A stretch of DNA of 64,000 nt from Pasteurella sp030783905 (lineage in GTDB: Bacteria > Pseudomonadota > Gammaproteobacteria > Enterobacterales > Pasteurellaceae), in assembly GCA_051122655.1 (NCBI GenBank), contig CP182107.1, forward strand, positions 1,240,001 to 1,304,000, read 5' to 3'. A model generated the notes under the pieces. That model had not been told where the DNA came from. It ran no database searches and saw nothing but the letters and a program-made list of their open reading frames with translations. How positions within the stretch are numbered: position 1 is the first letter of the stretch; every line of letters starts with the position of its first letter. Positions 8,408-16,392 of the stretch are shown here, piece by piece. The translations under genes and the position numbers were made by a program.

Positions 8408-9399
8408 TGACCACAAAAACATCCTCGTCCCTACGGTTTCATCGTTATTTTTATCCGACCGCACTTTTACTGCTGCTCATCCTGTTCGGATTAAGTTTGC
8501 AATTAGGTACCTATCCTCTTTCTCTGAGTGAGATTTGGCAGATTTTACATCATCCTGAGGATGCGAATTACTTTACCCTAATGGAATACCGTTTACCACG
8601 CGCACTTCTCGCAGTCTTAATGGGAAGCGCCTTAGCGGTTTCTGGGGTGTTAGTACAAAGTGTGGTCAGAAATCCACTTGCCTCGCCTGATATTCTGGGG
8701 ATTAACAATGCAGCAGGGCTTGTTGCGGTGATTAGCCTGATTTATTTTCCAGGACTTGCTTTTTATTGGTTACCTATTTTTGCCTTTATTGGTGGTATCT
8801 TGTCCTTTCTGTTACTTTGGCTTATCTGTGGTTTAAATTTTCGTCCACTGAAAATGGCGATCATTGGTGTTGCGCTCTCTGCGTTATGGGCGGCGGCAAG
8901 CCACTATCTCATGCTATCCAATCCAGTCGATATTAACTCCGCGATGTTATGGTTAACTGGTAGCTTGTGGGGCAGAAGTTGGTCATATTTACTGGTCGTA
9001 CTGCCTTGGTTGCTTGTATTACTTCCATTAGCATTGCTGTTTTGTCGTGACTTAGACACCTTGGCATTAGGCGAAAATAAAGCCGCTACTTTAGGTGTCT
9101 CGATCCACAAAATGCAGATCATTGTGTTATTACTATCTGTGGCGCTTGCTACCACAGCGGTGGCAATTTGTGGCCCGATTGCATTTCTAGGTTTAGTGGC
9201 ACCGCACTTTGCGCGCCATTTAGTAGGTGGTCGCCATCGCACCCTGCTCCCCGCCGCCTTACTGTTAGGGGCAATTTTACTTTTGGTTTCAGATATTTTA
9301 GCCCGCATTATCGCCCCGCCAGTGGAAATCCCAGCAGGTGTACTCACCGCGATATTAGGCGCCCCGTACTTTTTCTATTTACTCATGAGAACGAAATAA
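8407..9399 (+). CDS. fecD: Iron(III)-dicitrate ABC permease FecD
   Basis: Second permease subunit, forming a heterodimer with FecC in the inner membrane. It is 330 aa with about ten predicted hydrophobic helices. Typical signatures are YRLPRALLAVLMGSALAVSG, VVRNPLASPDILGINNAAG and the coupling-helix region GPIAFLGLVAPHFARHLVGG. Its start overlaps the fecC stop, and its stop overlaps the fecE start (TAATG each time). Confidence 0.9.
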   Translation: MTTKTSSSLRFHRYFYPTALLLLLILFGLSLQLGTYPLSLSEIWQILHHPEDANYFTLMEYRLPRALLAVLMGSALAVSGVLVQSVVRNPLASPDILGINNAAGLVAVISLIYFPGLAFYWLPIFAFIGGILSFLLLWLICGLNFRPLKMAIIGVALSALWAAASHYLMLSNPVDINSAMLWLTGSLWGRSWSYLLVVLPWLLVLLPLALLFCRDLDTLALGENKAATLGVSIHKMQIIVLLLSVALATTAVAICGPIAFLGLVAPHFARHLVGGRHRTLLPAALLLGAILLLVSDILARIIAPPVEIPAGVLTAILGAPYFFYLLMRTK

Positions 9400-10172
9400 T
9401 GACCTTAACCGTAGAACACTTACAATTGGCTTATCAAGATAAAACCATTGTATCGAATCTCAACTTGCGTTTACCAAGTAACAAAGTCATTGCGTTAATT
9501 GGTCCCAATGGCTGTGGTAAATCTACCTTATTAAAAGCACTTGCACGTTTACTCAAACCCAAGTCAGGTCAAGTGAAACATCAAGATCAAGATATTTGGC
9601 AGCTCACAGCCAAATCTTATGCCAAAACCTTAGCATTTTTACCGCAACAGCATTTGGTGCCAGAAGGTATTAAAGTGCGTGAATTAGTGGCTTACGGTCG
9701 TTCGCCTTATTTGAATCTTTGGGGGAAACTCAGTGAAAACGATGAAAAAATTGTGGCACAAGCGATGCAAATCACTCAAACACAAGAATTTGCGGAACGA
9801 CTTGCCACTGATTTATCCGGTGGACAACAACAACGTGTCTTTTTAGCCATGACTCTGGCACAGGATGCCAATATTGTGTTATTAGATGAACCCACCACCT
9901 ATCTTGATTTAAATCATCAGGCTGAACTGATGGCAATGATGCGACGCCTGCAGCAACAAGGCAAAACCGTCATTACGGTCTTACATGATCTGAACCAAGC
10001 ATGCCGCTATTGTGATTATTTAGTCGTCCTTAAGCAGGGGAAATTGATCGCACAAGGCACACCACACGAGGTGATGACTGCGCATTTATTAAAGCAGGTG
10101 TTTGATCTCGACGTTGAGATTCATCAAGATCCAATTAGTTTCACGCCAATGTTCATTTTGAAAGCGCATTAA
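9399..10172 (+). CDS. fecE: Iron(III)-dicitrate ABC ATPase FecE
   Basis: Cytoplasmic ATP-hydrolysing subunit driving the FecCD permease. From ATG 9399 it is 257 aa, the family length. It has Walker A GPNGCGKST at about 35-43, the ABC signature LSGGQQQR, Walker B VLLDEPT and the switch histidine in TVLHDLNQ. A longer in-frame extension back to 9168 runs entirely inside fecD and lacks family sequence, so I reject it. An uptake signal follows the stop at 10195-10204. Confidence 0.93.
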   Translation: MTLTVEHLQLAYQDKTIVSNLNLRLPSNKVIALIGPNGCGKSTLLKALARLLKPKSGQVKHQDQDIWQLTAKSYAKTLAFLPQQHLVPEGIKVRELVAYGRSPYLNLWGKLSENDEKIVAQAMQITQTQEFAERLATDLSGGQQQRVFLAMTLAQDANIVLLDEPTTYLDLNHQAELMAMMRRLQQQGKTVITVLHDLNQACRYCDYLVVLKQGKLIAQGTPHEVMTAHLLKQVFDLDVEIHQDPISFTPMFILKAH

Positions 10173-10256
10173 AATAAAAAAGCCTAAAAAACTGACCGCA
10201 CTTTTTAGATTATGTTAATATCGCTTGGTCACAATAACGAAATGAATGAGGAAAAC

Positions 10257-10487
10257 ATGGCATTACAGCGTTGCCCCGAATGTCGGCATAAAGTGAGTGA
10301 AAGTGCGCTCAGTTGCCCTCATTGTGGGTTTTCATTTAAAGAAGAGGATCTGGCGGTATATCGTCAAAAATTAGAAGAAAGACGATTGCATAACCAAGAA
10401 ATTAATAAACAAAGTGCGAAGTTACATCTCGTTTGGTTTGTTATCTTTGCCTCGGTGATTGGGATAGCAAGCTGGATCGTCAATTAA
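10257..10487 (+). CDS. Small zinc-ribbon membrane protein, function unknown
   Basis: A 76-aa protein with an N-terminal zinc ribbon of two CxxC pairs (CPEC and CPHC, eleven residues apart), a charged, probably helical middle (EEDLAVYRQKLEERRLHNQE) and a C-terminal hydrophobic segment of about 18 residues (LVWFVIFASVIGIASWIV). It should be anchored in the inner membrane with the zinc ribbon in the cytoplasm. The start at ATG 10257 follows GAGG by six bases; an in-frame ATG at 10212 has no ribosome-binding site. It stands alone after fecE and is closed by a strong terminator. Confidence 0.75.
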   Translation: MALQRCPECRHKVSESALSCPHCGFSFKEEDLAVYRQKLEERRLHNQEINKQSAKLHLVWFVIFASVIGIASWIVN

Positions 10488-10489
10488 GT

Positions 10490-10526
10490 AAAAAGCGAAT
10501 TTTTTAACACAAAAATTCGCTTTTTT
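10490..10526. terminator. Bidirectional intrinsic terminator
   Basis: A long stem (AAAAAGCGAATTTTT with its complement, 6-base loop) ends in a T run. It serves the zinc-ribbon gene on plus and can also end artM transcripts on minus. An uptake signal follows at 10530-10539. Confidence 0.85.
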
Positions 10527-10547
10527 CTTACCGCACTTTTTCGCTCA

Positions 10548-11231
10548 TCATGCCTTTTCTACTTCAAGGCGCTCAAAAGAGAGGACTTTACTTTCCAACT
10601 TACGTAACAACAAGGTCGCAATACCTGTAATGATTAAATAAATCATCCCGGCAATACTGTAAATGGTTAACGCGTCATATTCTGTCCCATACAATTGTCT
10701 TGCATAGCCCATAATATCCATAATGGTAATAGTAGACGCTAATGCCGTACCTTTAAATACGAGAATGATTTCATTGCTATAAGAAGGTAAGGCTCTTTTT
10801 AACGCATAAGGAATCAAGATTTTTAATGTTTCCAGTTTAGTTAAGCCTAATGCGGCACAACTTTCCCATTGTCCCTTGCTAATCGCTTTTACCGCACCGT
10901 GAAACAACTGTGTTGAATAGGCTGCACTATTTAACGCTAACGTTAACATCGCACAAAACCACGCATTCGATAATAATGGCCACAAAGCACTGTCCACTAG
11001 CCATTCAAACTGACCAGGGCCTGCATAGATCAAGAAAAATTGGACTAATAAAGGCGTACCTGTAAACAGGGTTAAATAAGTTTGAATCGTACATTTGACC
11101 GCTTTATTCCCTAAAGACAAACCAAATGTGAGTAATAAAGCTAAAAAGAACGCCACAACAAGTGAAACAAAGGTTAATAAGAGGCTAGTCGGAATACCTT
11201 GTGCAATCACCATAAAATATTCTTGAAACAT
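10548..11231 (-). CDS. artM: Arginine ABC transporter permease ArtM
   Basis: Inner-membrane permease of the His/Glu/Gln/Arg/opine type, pairing with ArtQ. It is 227 aa with five or so hydrophobic helices. The permease-ATPase coupling motif is GQWESCAALGLTKLETLKIL. Its start overlaps the last base of the artQ stop region (shared position 11231), so it is translated with artQ. It is last in artPIQM, whose order matches E. coli artPIQM. Confidence 0.92.
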   Translation of the reverse strand: MFQEYFMVIAQGIPTSLLLTFVSLVVAFFLALLLTFGLSLGNKAVKCTIQTYLTLFTGTPLLVQFFLIYAGPGQFEWLVDSALWPLLSNAWFCAMLTLALNSAAYSTQLFHGAVKAISKGQWESCAALGLTKLETLKILIPYALKRALPSYSNEIILVFKGTALASTITIMDIMGYARQLYGTEYDALTIYSIAGMIYLIITGIATLLLRKLESKVLSFERLEVEKA

Positions 11232-11902
11232 TATTCCACACCTCTTTCAAAACGCGTAAAACGTAACTCTAACTTGCGAATCATAAATTGGCTGATTAAG
11301 GTGATTGCCAAATATAATAAGGCGGCAATGCCGTACCAAGTAAAAGGTTGGTGGGTGACGGTATTGACTAATTCCGCTTGACGCATTAAATCTTCAACAC
11401 CAATTAAGGACACCAATGCTGTATCTTTTAATAACACTAACCATTGATTACTTAAACCGGGCAAAGCATGGCGCCATACTTGTGGCATAATAATATGCAC
11501 AAAAGTATAACCACGGGTTAAACCTAATGCAGCACCCGATTCCCACTGACCCAACGGAATAGCTTGAATCGCACCACGTAAAGACTGTGACGCATAAGCC
11601 GCAAAAATAATCGATAACGCAAATACTCCGCAGCTAAACGCACTAAATTGAATGAATTCACCAGTAAGTATTTCCACCACTTCGGTTGAACCAAAGTAAA
11701 TGAGTAAAACCACTAAAATTTCCGGTAAACCTCGTAGCAGTGTCACAAACACCGATGTTGGCTGACGAATCCATTGCCATTTGCTGGTTTCCAAAACCAC
11801 AAACACAATAGATAAAACTAAGCCAACAATTAACGAACAAACCGCTAACCCTAAGGTCATTAGGGTTGCGGTGTACATTAAAGAAAGATAATCAAAAAAC
11901 AT
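11231..11902 (-). CDS. artQ: Arginine ABC transporter permease ArtQ
   Basis: Inner-membrane permease partner of ArtM, 223 aa. The EAA-type loop reads GQWESGAALGLTRGYTFVHI, matching its partner, and the N-terminal TATLMTLGLAVCSLIVGL is typical. It lies six bases after artI and overlaps artM. ArtQ and not ArtM by its position directly after the binding protein. Confidence 0.92.
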   Translation of the reverse strand: MFFDYLSLMYTATLMTLGLAVCSLIVGLVLSIVFVVLETSKWQWIRQPTSVFVTLLRGLPEILVVLLIYFGSTEVVEILTGEFIQFSAFSCGVFALSIIFAAYASQSLRGAIQAIPLGQWESGAALGLTRGYTFVHIIMPQVWRHALPGLSNQWLVLLKDTALVSLIGVEDLMRQAELVNTVTHQPFTWYGIAALLYLAITLISQFMIRKLELRFTRFERGVE

Positions 11903-11908
11903 AATCGA

Positions 11909-12631
11909 TTATTTCGTCATCCATTTATCATAAATTTTTTGGTATTCACCGTTTGCTTTAATCGTGGCTAACCCTTTATTTAAATCATTGAGTAAGTCTT
12001 TACTTGCTTTGTTGACCGCAATACCAAAACCATTACCAAAGTATTTCTTATTTGTCACCTTATCCCCTACAAACGCTAAGCTTTCCTCTTTTTGTAACAT
12101 ATCAACTAATACCGCGGTATCACCAAAAATCACATCAATACGACCATTTTTGAGGTCAAGAATCGCATTTTGTAAACTTGCATAAGGTACAGGTTGGTAT
12201 TGTTTTGCTTCTGCGACGATATATTGTTGGTAGGTTGTACCATTTTGTACCCCTACTTTTTTCGCTTGAGCTAAATCGTCTACTTTCCCTTTCACTGAAA
12301 TAAAGCTCGAAGAGCTATCGTAGTAAGGATCGCTAAAACTCACTTGTTTCGCTCGCGCTTCGGTAATATCAATCGCGGAAATTGCCGCATCAAAATGTTT
12401 AGAACGTAAACCAGTAATTAAACTATCAAAGGCTTGTCCTTTAAAGTGACAAGTCGCTTGAATCTCTTTACAAATGGCATTTGCGATATCCACATCAAAA
12501 CCAATAATTTCCCCCTTTTCATTGGTCAATTCGAAAGGTGGATAACTTGGTTCCATCGCAAAGGTAATCTCTTTTGCTGTGCTTGCCAATGCGGTGCTGG
12601 CTAAAAGTGCGGTTAATAATAATTTTTTCAT
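11909..12631 (-). CDS. artI: Periplasmic arginine-binding protein ArtI
   Basis: Family 3 solute-binding protein that delivers L-arginine to ArtQM. It is 240 aa with a clear signal peptide (MKKLLLTALLASTALAS, cleavage near residue 19) followed by KEITFAMEPSYPPFE, the family start. Later stretches such as GFDVDIANAICKEI, FDAAISAIDITEARAKQVSF and YFGNGFGIAV are typical of polar amino-acid binders. It lies between artP (15 bases) and artQ. A perfect uptake signal (12604-12613) overlaps the signal-peptide codons. Confidence 0.92.
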   Translation of the reverse strand: MKKLLLTALLASTALASTAKEITFAMEPSYPPFELTNEKGEIIGFDVDIANAICKEIQATCHFKGQAFDSLITGLRSKHFDAAISAIDITEARAKQVSFSDPYYDSSSSFISVKGKVDDLAQAKKVGVQNGTTYQQYIVAEAKQYQPVPYASLQNAILDLKNGRIDVIFGDTAVLVDMLQKEESLAFVGDKVTNKKYFGNGFGIAVNKASKDLLNDLNKGLATIKANGEYQKIYDKWMTK

Positions 12632-12646
12632 GTTGTGTCCTTATTT

Positions 12647-13378
12647 TTAGTGTGATAAATATTGTTTAAATTGTTCTGTTTTCGGGTTGATAAAGCAAGT
12701 CGCATCGCCCATTTCGATAATATGACCTTGTTCCATATAAACCACCTTGGTAGCCACCTTTTTCGCCACCCCCACTTCGTGGGTCACAATCACCTGAGTA
12801 ATGCCAGTTTGTTGTAATTCTTTAATAATATCTACCACTTGCGCGGTGATTTCTGGATCTAACGCTGCGGTAGGTTCATCAAATAACAACACTTGCGGTT
12901 TCATCATTAAAGCACGTGCGATAGCCACACGTTGTTGCTGACCACCGGATAAGTGAAGTGGAAAACGATCGGCAAATTGTGCTAGACGTAACCGCGTCAA
13001 TAATTCTAACGCCTCCGCTCGGGCTTGTTCATCACTTAACTTCAACACTTTTTTAGGTGCTTCAATTAAATTCTCAATGACCGTTAAATGCGGCCAAAGA
13101 TGATATTGTTGAAAAACCATACCCACATCTTGACGTAAACGGCAAATTTGTTTTGGATTAGTTTTGGTTTCAGATAAATCAAATTGGCTGTTGGCGATAA
13201 TCAACTCACCAGATGTCGGGACTTCAAGTAAATTGAGGGTACGAATCAGGGTACTTTTCCCTGCGCCACTGGGACCTAATAAGACAACAGTATCGCCTTC
13301 CTCGGCAGTCAAATTGATGTCAAACAACGCTTGGGAAGAACCATAAAAAAAATTTAAATTTTTAACACGAATTGCCAT
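12647..13378 (-). CDS. artP: Arginine ABC transporter ATPase ArtP
   Basis: Cytoplasmic ATPase of the arginine importer and first gene of artPIQM. It is 243 aa from ATG 13376-13378 (MAIRVKNLNFFYGS). Walker A GPSGAGKST, Q-loop FQQYHLWPHLTV, signature LSGGQQQRVAIARALMM, Walker B VLLFDEPTAALDPE and switch His in VTHEVGVAKK are all intact. The open frame extends back to 13492 through AT-rich leader sequence; I reject that because the extension is not family-like and would cover the likely operator. Confidence 0.94.
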   Translation of the reverse strand: MAIRVKNLNFFYGSSQALFDINLTAEEGDTVVLLGPSGAGKSTLIRTLNLLEVPTSGELIIANSQFDLSETKTNPKQICRLRQDVGMVFQQYHLWPHLTVIENLIEAPKKVLKLSDEQARAEALELLTRLRLAQFADRFPLHLSGGQQQRVAIARALMMKPQVLLFDEPTAALDPEITAQVVDIIKELQQTGITQVIVTHEVGVAKKVATKVVYMEQGHIIEMGDATCFINPKTEQFKQYLSH

Positions 13379-13428
13379 GGCTAGAAAAATCTCTTTTTTT
13401 GCAAAAACTGAAATAATATTAGTATTTA

Positions 13429-13444
13429 TTGCATAATTATGCAA
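13429..13444. promoter_or_regulatory. Palindrome resembling an ArgR (ARG) box upstream of artP
   Basis: TTGCATAATTATGCAA is a perfect 16-bp palindrome. It fits the ARG-box pattern TGAAT-wwww-ATTCA with one symmetrical mismatch per half. It lies 51 bases upstream of the artP start. ArgR control of art genes is known in enterics; here it is inferred, and I see no clear second box. Confidence 0.5.
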
Positions 13445-13469
13445 ATGGATTTTAATAAAAATAGCCACA

Positions 13470-13506
13470 TGAAAAAAGTCCTTCACCATCACTGATCAAG
13501 GACTTT
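13470..13506 (-). terminator. Intrinsic terminator after gmhA
   Basis: A 9-bp stem AAAGTCCTT/AAGGACTTT (13498-13506 with 13475-13483) is followed on minus by a T run, 47 bases after the gmhA stop. Confidence 0.8.
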
Positions 13507-13552
13507 ATAAAAAAGAAAAAATTGACCGCACTTGTGTGCGAATCAATGCATT

Positions 13553-14137
13553 TTATGCTTCTTTCGCCATTTCAAATTCAATTAACATCATCAAAATATG
13601 AATCACTTTAATATGAATTTCTTGGATACGATCCGCATAACCAAAATGAGGCACGCGAATTTCAACATCCGCAAGACCCGCCATTTGTCCACCGTCTTTT
13701 CCTGTCATGGCAATCACTTTCATGCCTTTTTCTTTTGCCGCTTGAATGGCATTTAAAATATTTTTTGAATTACCTGAAGTTGACAAACCAAATAACACGT
13801 CACCTTTTTGACCTACCGCCTCGACATAACGAGAAAAAACGTATTCATAGCCAAAATCATTACTGACGCAACTTAGATGACTCACATCAGAAATCGCAAT
13901 CGCAGGATAGCCTGGTCGATTTTCACGATAACGTCCTGTTAATTCTTCCGCAAAATGCATCGCATCACAATGCGATCCGCCATTACCACAAGAAAGGACT
14001 TTGCCACCTTGTTTAAAGCTGTCGGAAATTAATAGCGCGGCTTGCTGAATTAACTTCATATTATTTTCGTCGCGAATAAACTTATTTAATACCGTTGCAG
14101 CTTCATTTAATTCTGCTTTAATCTGTTCTAGATACAT
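13553..14137 (-). CDS. gmhA: Sedoheptulose-7-phosphate isomerase GmhA
   Basis: Cytoplasmic enzyme that turns sedoheptulose 7-phosphate into D-glycero-D-manno-heptose 7-phosphate, the first step to the heptoses of the LPS inner core. It is 194 aa, the family length, and a single SIS domain. Typical stretches are GNGGSHCDAMHFAEELTGRY, the phosphate-binding FGLSTSGNSKNIL, and near the C-terminus the metal-binding EIHIKVIHILMMLIE. It follows hpt on the same strand after about 30 bases and is closed by a terminator. Confidence 0.95.
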   Translation of the reverse strand: MYLEQIKAELNEAATVLNKFIRDENNMKLIQQAALLISDSFKQGGKVLSCGNGGSHCDAMHFAEELTGRYRENRPGYPAIAISDVSHLSCVSNDFGYEYVFSRYVEAVGQKGDVLFGLSTSGNSKNILNAIQAAKEKGMKVIAMTGKDGGQMAGLADVEIRVPHFGYADRIQEIHIKVIHILMMLIEFEMAKEA

Positions 14138-14168
14138 TTGTGCTCCTTTTAAATCTCAAGTGTATCGA

Positions 14169-14708
14169 CTATTCTTCTAACACCACATGGCCAATATACC
14201 CTAAATTACGATAACGTTGTGCATAATCAATGCCATAACCCACCACAAATTCATCAGGGATACTAAATCCGACCCACTCTACAGGGACCTCCACTTCTCT
14301 GCGTGACGGTTTATCTAATAAGGTACAAATACTGAGAGAAGCAGGATCACGCAATTTTAGAATTTCACGTACTTTTTGTAAGGTATAACCCGTGTCAATA
14401 ATATCTTCCACAATCAGCACATGCTCACCTTTAATGTCACCATCCAGATCTTTACTGATTTTCACATCGTGATTGGTTGTCATGCCGGAACCATAGCTAG
14501 AAGTGGTCATAAATTCGATTTCGACCGGCAAATGTAACTCACGCACTAAATCTGCCATAAACATAAAGGAGCCACGTAAAAGCCCAACCACAATGACTTT
14601 CTCAACTGAATTTTGTTGGTAATATTGCGTAATCTCACGACCAAGGGTTTGAATACGAGCGCGTACGTCTTGTTCTGAGATTAAAATACCAACATGATGT
14701 TTTTTCAT
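14169..14708 (-). CDS. hpt: Hypoxanthine phosphoribosyltransferase
   Basis: Purine-salvage enzyme that joins hypoxanthine (and guanine) to PRPP to give IMP or GMP. It is 179 aa. The PRPP-binding motif VLIVEDIIDTGYTL lies mid-protein, and GLLRGSFMFMADLVREL and the C-terminal DEFVVGYGIDYAQRYRNL are the usual signatures. Its own promoter must lie in the short gap after the terminator at 14751-14782, unless it is reached by read-through of the small RNA upstream. Confidence 0.94.
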   Translation of the reverse strand: MKKHHVGILISEQDVRARIQTLGREITQYYQQNSVEKVIVVGLLRGSFMFMADLVRELHLPVEIEFMTTSSYGSGMTTNHDVKISKDLDGDIKGEHVLIVEDIIDTGYTLQKVREILKLRDPASLSICTLLDKPSRREVEVPVEWVGFSIPDEFVVGYGIDYAQRYRNLGYIGHVVLEE

Positions 14709-14750
14709 TCTAATTTACCTTTTATATCGGGTTATAAAAGCGTATTCTAC

Positions 14751-14883
14751 AAAAAAAAGGCTGAAGTTTAAACCTTCAGCCTATAAATACCCTAACGAAT
14801 TTACTTTCTACTCTACCTGTTTGGAGTATGACTCAGACTGAAAACGATCTACTCTATCATTCCCACCTTTATCTCTAACAGAT
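14751..14883 (-). ncRNA. Candidate Fur-regulated small RNA (iron-sparing sRNA)
   Basis: Between pmbA and hpt a complete small-transcript unit can be read on minus. A promoter and Fur-like box (14890-14937) predict initiation near 14883; there is no reading frame of note; and an intrinsic terminator (stem 14774-14782 with 14758-14766, then eight T) ends it near 14751, giving an RNA of about 130 nt. It lacks any match to the RyhB core that I can see. A Fur-regulated sRNA called HrrF is described in Haemophilus influenzae; this could be its counterpart, but I cannot compare sequences here. Inference from promoter, box and terminator only. Confidence 0.68.
14758..14782 (-). terminator. Terminator of the candidate sRNA / pmbA
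   Basis: AGGCTGAAG and CTTCAGCCT form a 9-bp stem with a 7-base loop, followed on minus by eight T (14751-14757 plus the last stem base). It stops the sRNA and any read-through from pmbA. Confidence 0.85.
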
Positions 14884-14889
14884 GTAGCT

Positions 14890-14937
14890 ATCTTAGCAAA
14901 TTATTTTCCCTTGTCAATAGGAATTATTATCATTTGC
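14890..14937 (-). promoter_or_regulatory. Strong promoter with Fur-like box, driving the candidate sRNA
   Basis: On minus: TTGACA (14912-14917), 16-base spacer, TAAGAT (14890-14895) preceded by TGC as an extended -10. Immediately upstream, 14919-14937 contains AAATGATAATAATT and matches the 19-bp Fur consensus at about 13 positions. The box abuts the -35, a normal Fur repression position. The -35 is perfect, unusual for an intergenic spot with no downstream gene start nearby. Confidence 0.72.
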
Positions 14938-14942
14938 AAAAA

Positions 14943-16298
14943 TTAATTTCCCGAGATTTTTAAACTCTCTAATAAAATGGAACCCGTTTGAATATTCGAA
15001 CGATGTTCAACATCATCCGCCACTGCGACAATATTGCGTAGCATCGTTTGCAATTGACCGGCAATAGTAATCTCCGCTACAGGATATTGAATTTCACCGT
15101 TTTCCACCCAAAAACCGGCTGCACCACGAGAGTAATCACCGGTCACAAGATTGACGCCCTGTCCCATTAAATCGGTCACCAGTAATCCTGTTCCCATTTG
15201 ACGTAAAAGGGCAGCCAGCCCACCACTTTGGCTCGGTTTGACTAACCAATTGTGAATACCGCCTGCATGTCCTGTACTTTGCATACCTAATTTTTTCCCG
15301 CTATAACTGGTTAATAAATAAGTTTGCAACATCCCCTTTTCAATAATTTCACGGTCTTGTGTGCGCACACCTTCACTATCAAAAGGCGAGGAGGCAAGCT
15401 GACCAATGAGATGAGGACGCTCACTAATTTGACACCAATCTGGTAGTACCTGTTTACCCAGATGATCGAGTAAAAAACTTGATTTACGATATAAACTGCC
15501 ACCGCTAATTGCCGCCGTCAAATGACTGATTAGCCCTGTCGCCACATCATTTAAGAAAATTACTGGCACTTGCTGTGTTGCGATTTTTTTCGGCTGTAAA
15601 CGAGACAGCGTTTTCTTCGCACAATGCTCACCAACCCAAGTTGCGCTTTCTAACTGATTTAAATCACGAGAAATCGTATATTCATAATCACGCTCTAGCT
15701 GATCCTCAATGCCGGCAATGACGGAACAAGATAACGAATAGCGGCTTGATAAATAACTTTGTAACATCCCGTGTGTATTACCATACACACGCACCCCAGT
15801 ATGCGAATTAAAGGCAGCACCTTCACTGTTCACAATACGTTTATCATAACTTAACGCTGCTTTTTCCGTTTCTAATGCCAGTGCAGTTGCACCTTCAACA
15901 TCTATTTCTGCTGCATGATAAAGGGATAAATCTGGTGCCTCAAATGCCATCAAATTATAATCAGCCAGTCCCGCACACTCATCGGCAGAGGTATATTTGG
16001 CAATAGCAATGGCCGCTTCCACAGTATGTTTGATCGCTTCAGGACTTAAATCTGAGGTTGAGGCATTGCCTTTTTGGTGACCTAAATAGACTGAAATACC
16101 TAATGCACCATCATTGGTAAATTCAACATTCTCAATTTCTTGTAAACGGGTCGAAACAGACAGTCCACTCACCTTGGTTACCGCCACTTCGGCCGTCGCC
16201 CCCGCTTTTTGTGCCATATCGACCGCATAACTCACCGCATCGCGTAATGTTTGCTCTTGTTGCTTTAACAGTGCGGTGGATTTTTCTGTACTTTGCAT
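14943..16298 (-). CDS. pmbA: Metalloprotease subunit PmbA (TldE)
   Basis: Cytoplasmic partner of TldD in the TldD/TldE metalloprotease, which trims microcin and modified-peptide leaders and degrades CcdA in E. coli. From ATG 16298 the protein is 451 aa, the family length; this start follows AAGGA by six bases, whereas the ATG at 16304 directly abuts it. Typical C-terminal sequences are STGHAGGIHNWLVKPS, MGTGLLVTDLMGQGVN and GDYSRGAAGFWVENGEI. It is divergent from yjgA, as in enterics. tldD is not in the window. Confidence 0.93.
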   Translation of the reverse strand: MQSTEKSTALLKQQEQTLRDAVSYAVDMAQKAGATAEVAVTKVSGLSVSTRLQEIENVEFTNDGALGISVYLGHQKGNASTSDLSPEAIKHTVEAAIAIAKYTSADECAGLADYNLMAFEAPDLSLYHAAEIDVEGATALALETEKAALSYDKRIVNSEGAAFNSHTGVRVYGNTHGMLQSYLSSRYSLSCSVIAGIEDQLERDYEYTISRDLNQLESATWVGEHCAKKTLSRLQPKKIATQQVPVIFLNDVATGLISHLTAAISGGSLYRKSSFLLDHLGKQVLPDWCQISERPHLIGQLASSPFDSEGVRTQDREIIEKGMLQTYLLTSYSGKKLGMQSTGHAGGIHNWLVKPSQSGGLAALLRQMGTGLLVTDLMGQGVNLVTGDYSRGAAGFWVENGEIQYPVAEITIAGQLQTMLRNIVAVADDVEHRSNIQTGSILLESLKISGN

Positions 16299-16392
16299 AG
16301 TCATTCCTTCAAACAAATTTGGGGCATTTTATCCTATTTTAGATTTTCATGCTAAAATGTTCGTTGGTTTTTATAAGATGAAAGGAAAGATC

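Noticed and set aside
9168..9398. N-terminal extension of fecE
   Set aside because: Lies wholly within fecD in another frame; the ATPase domain starts at 9399 with a coupled TAATG start.
13379..13492. N-terminal extension of artP
   Set aside because: AT-rich leader sequence that contains the palindromic operator; the family start is MAIRVKN at 13378.
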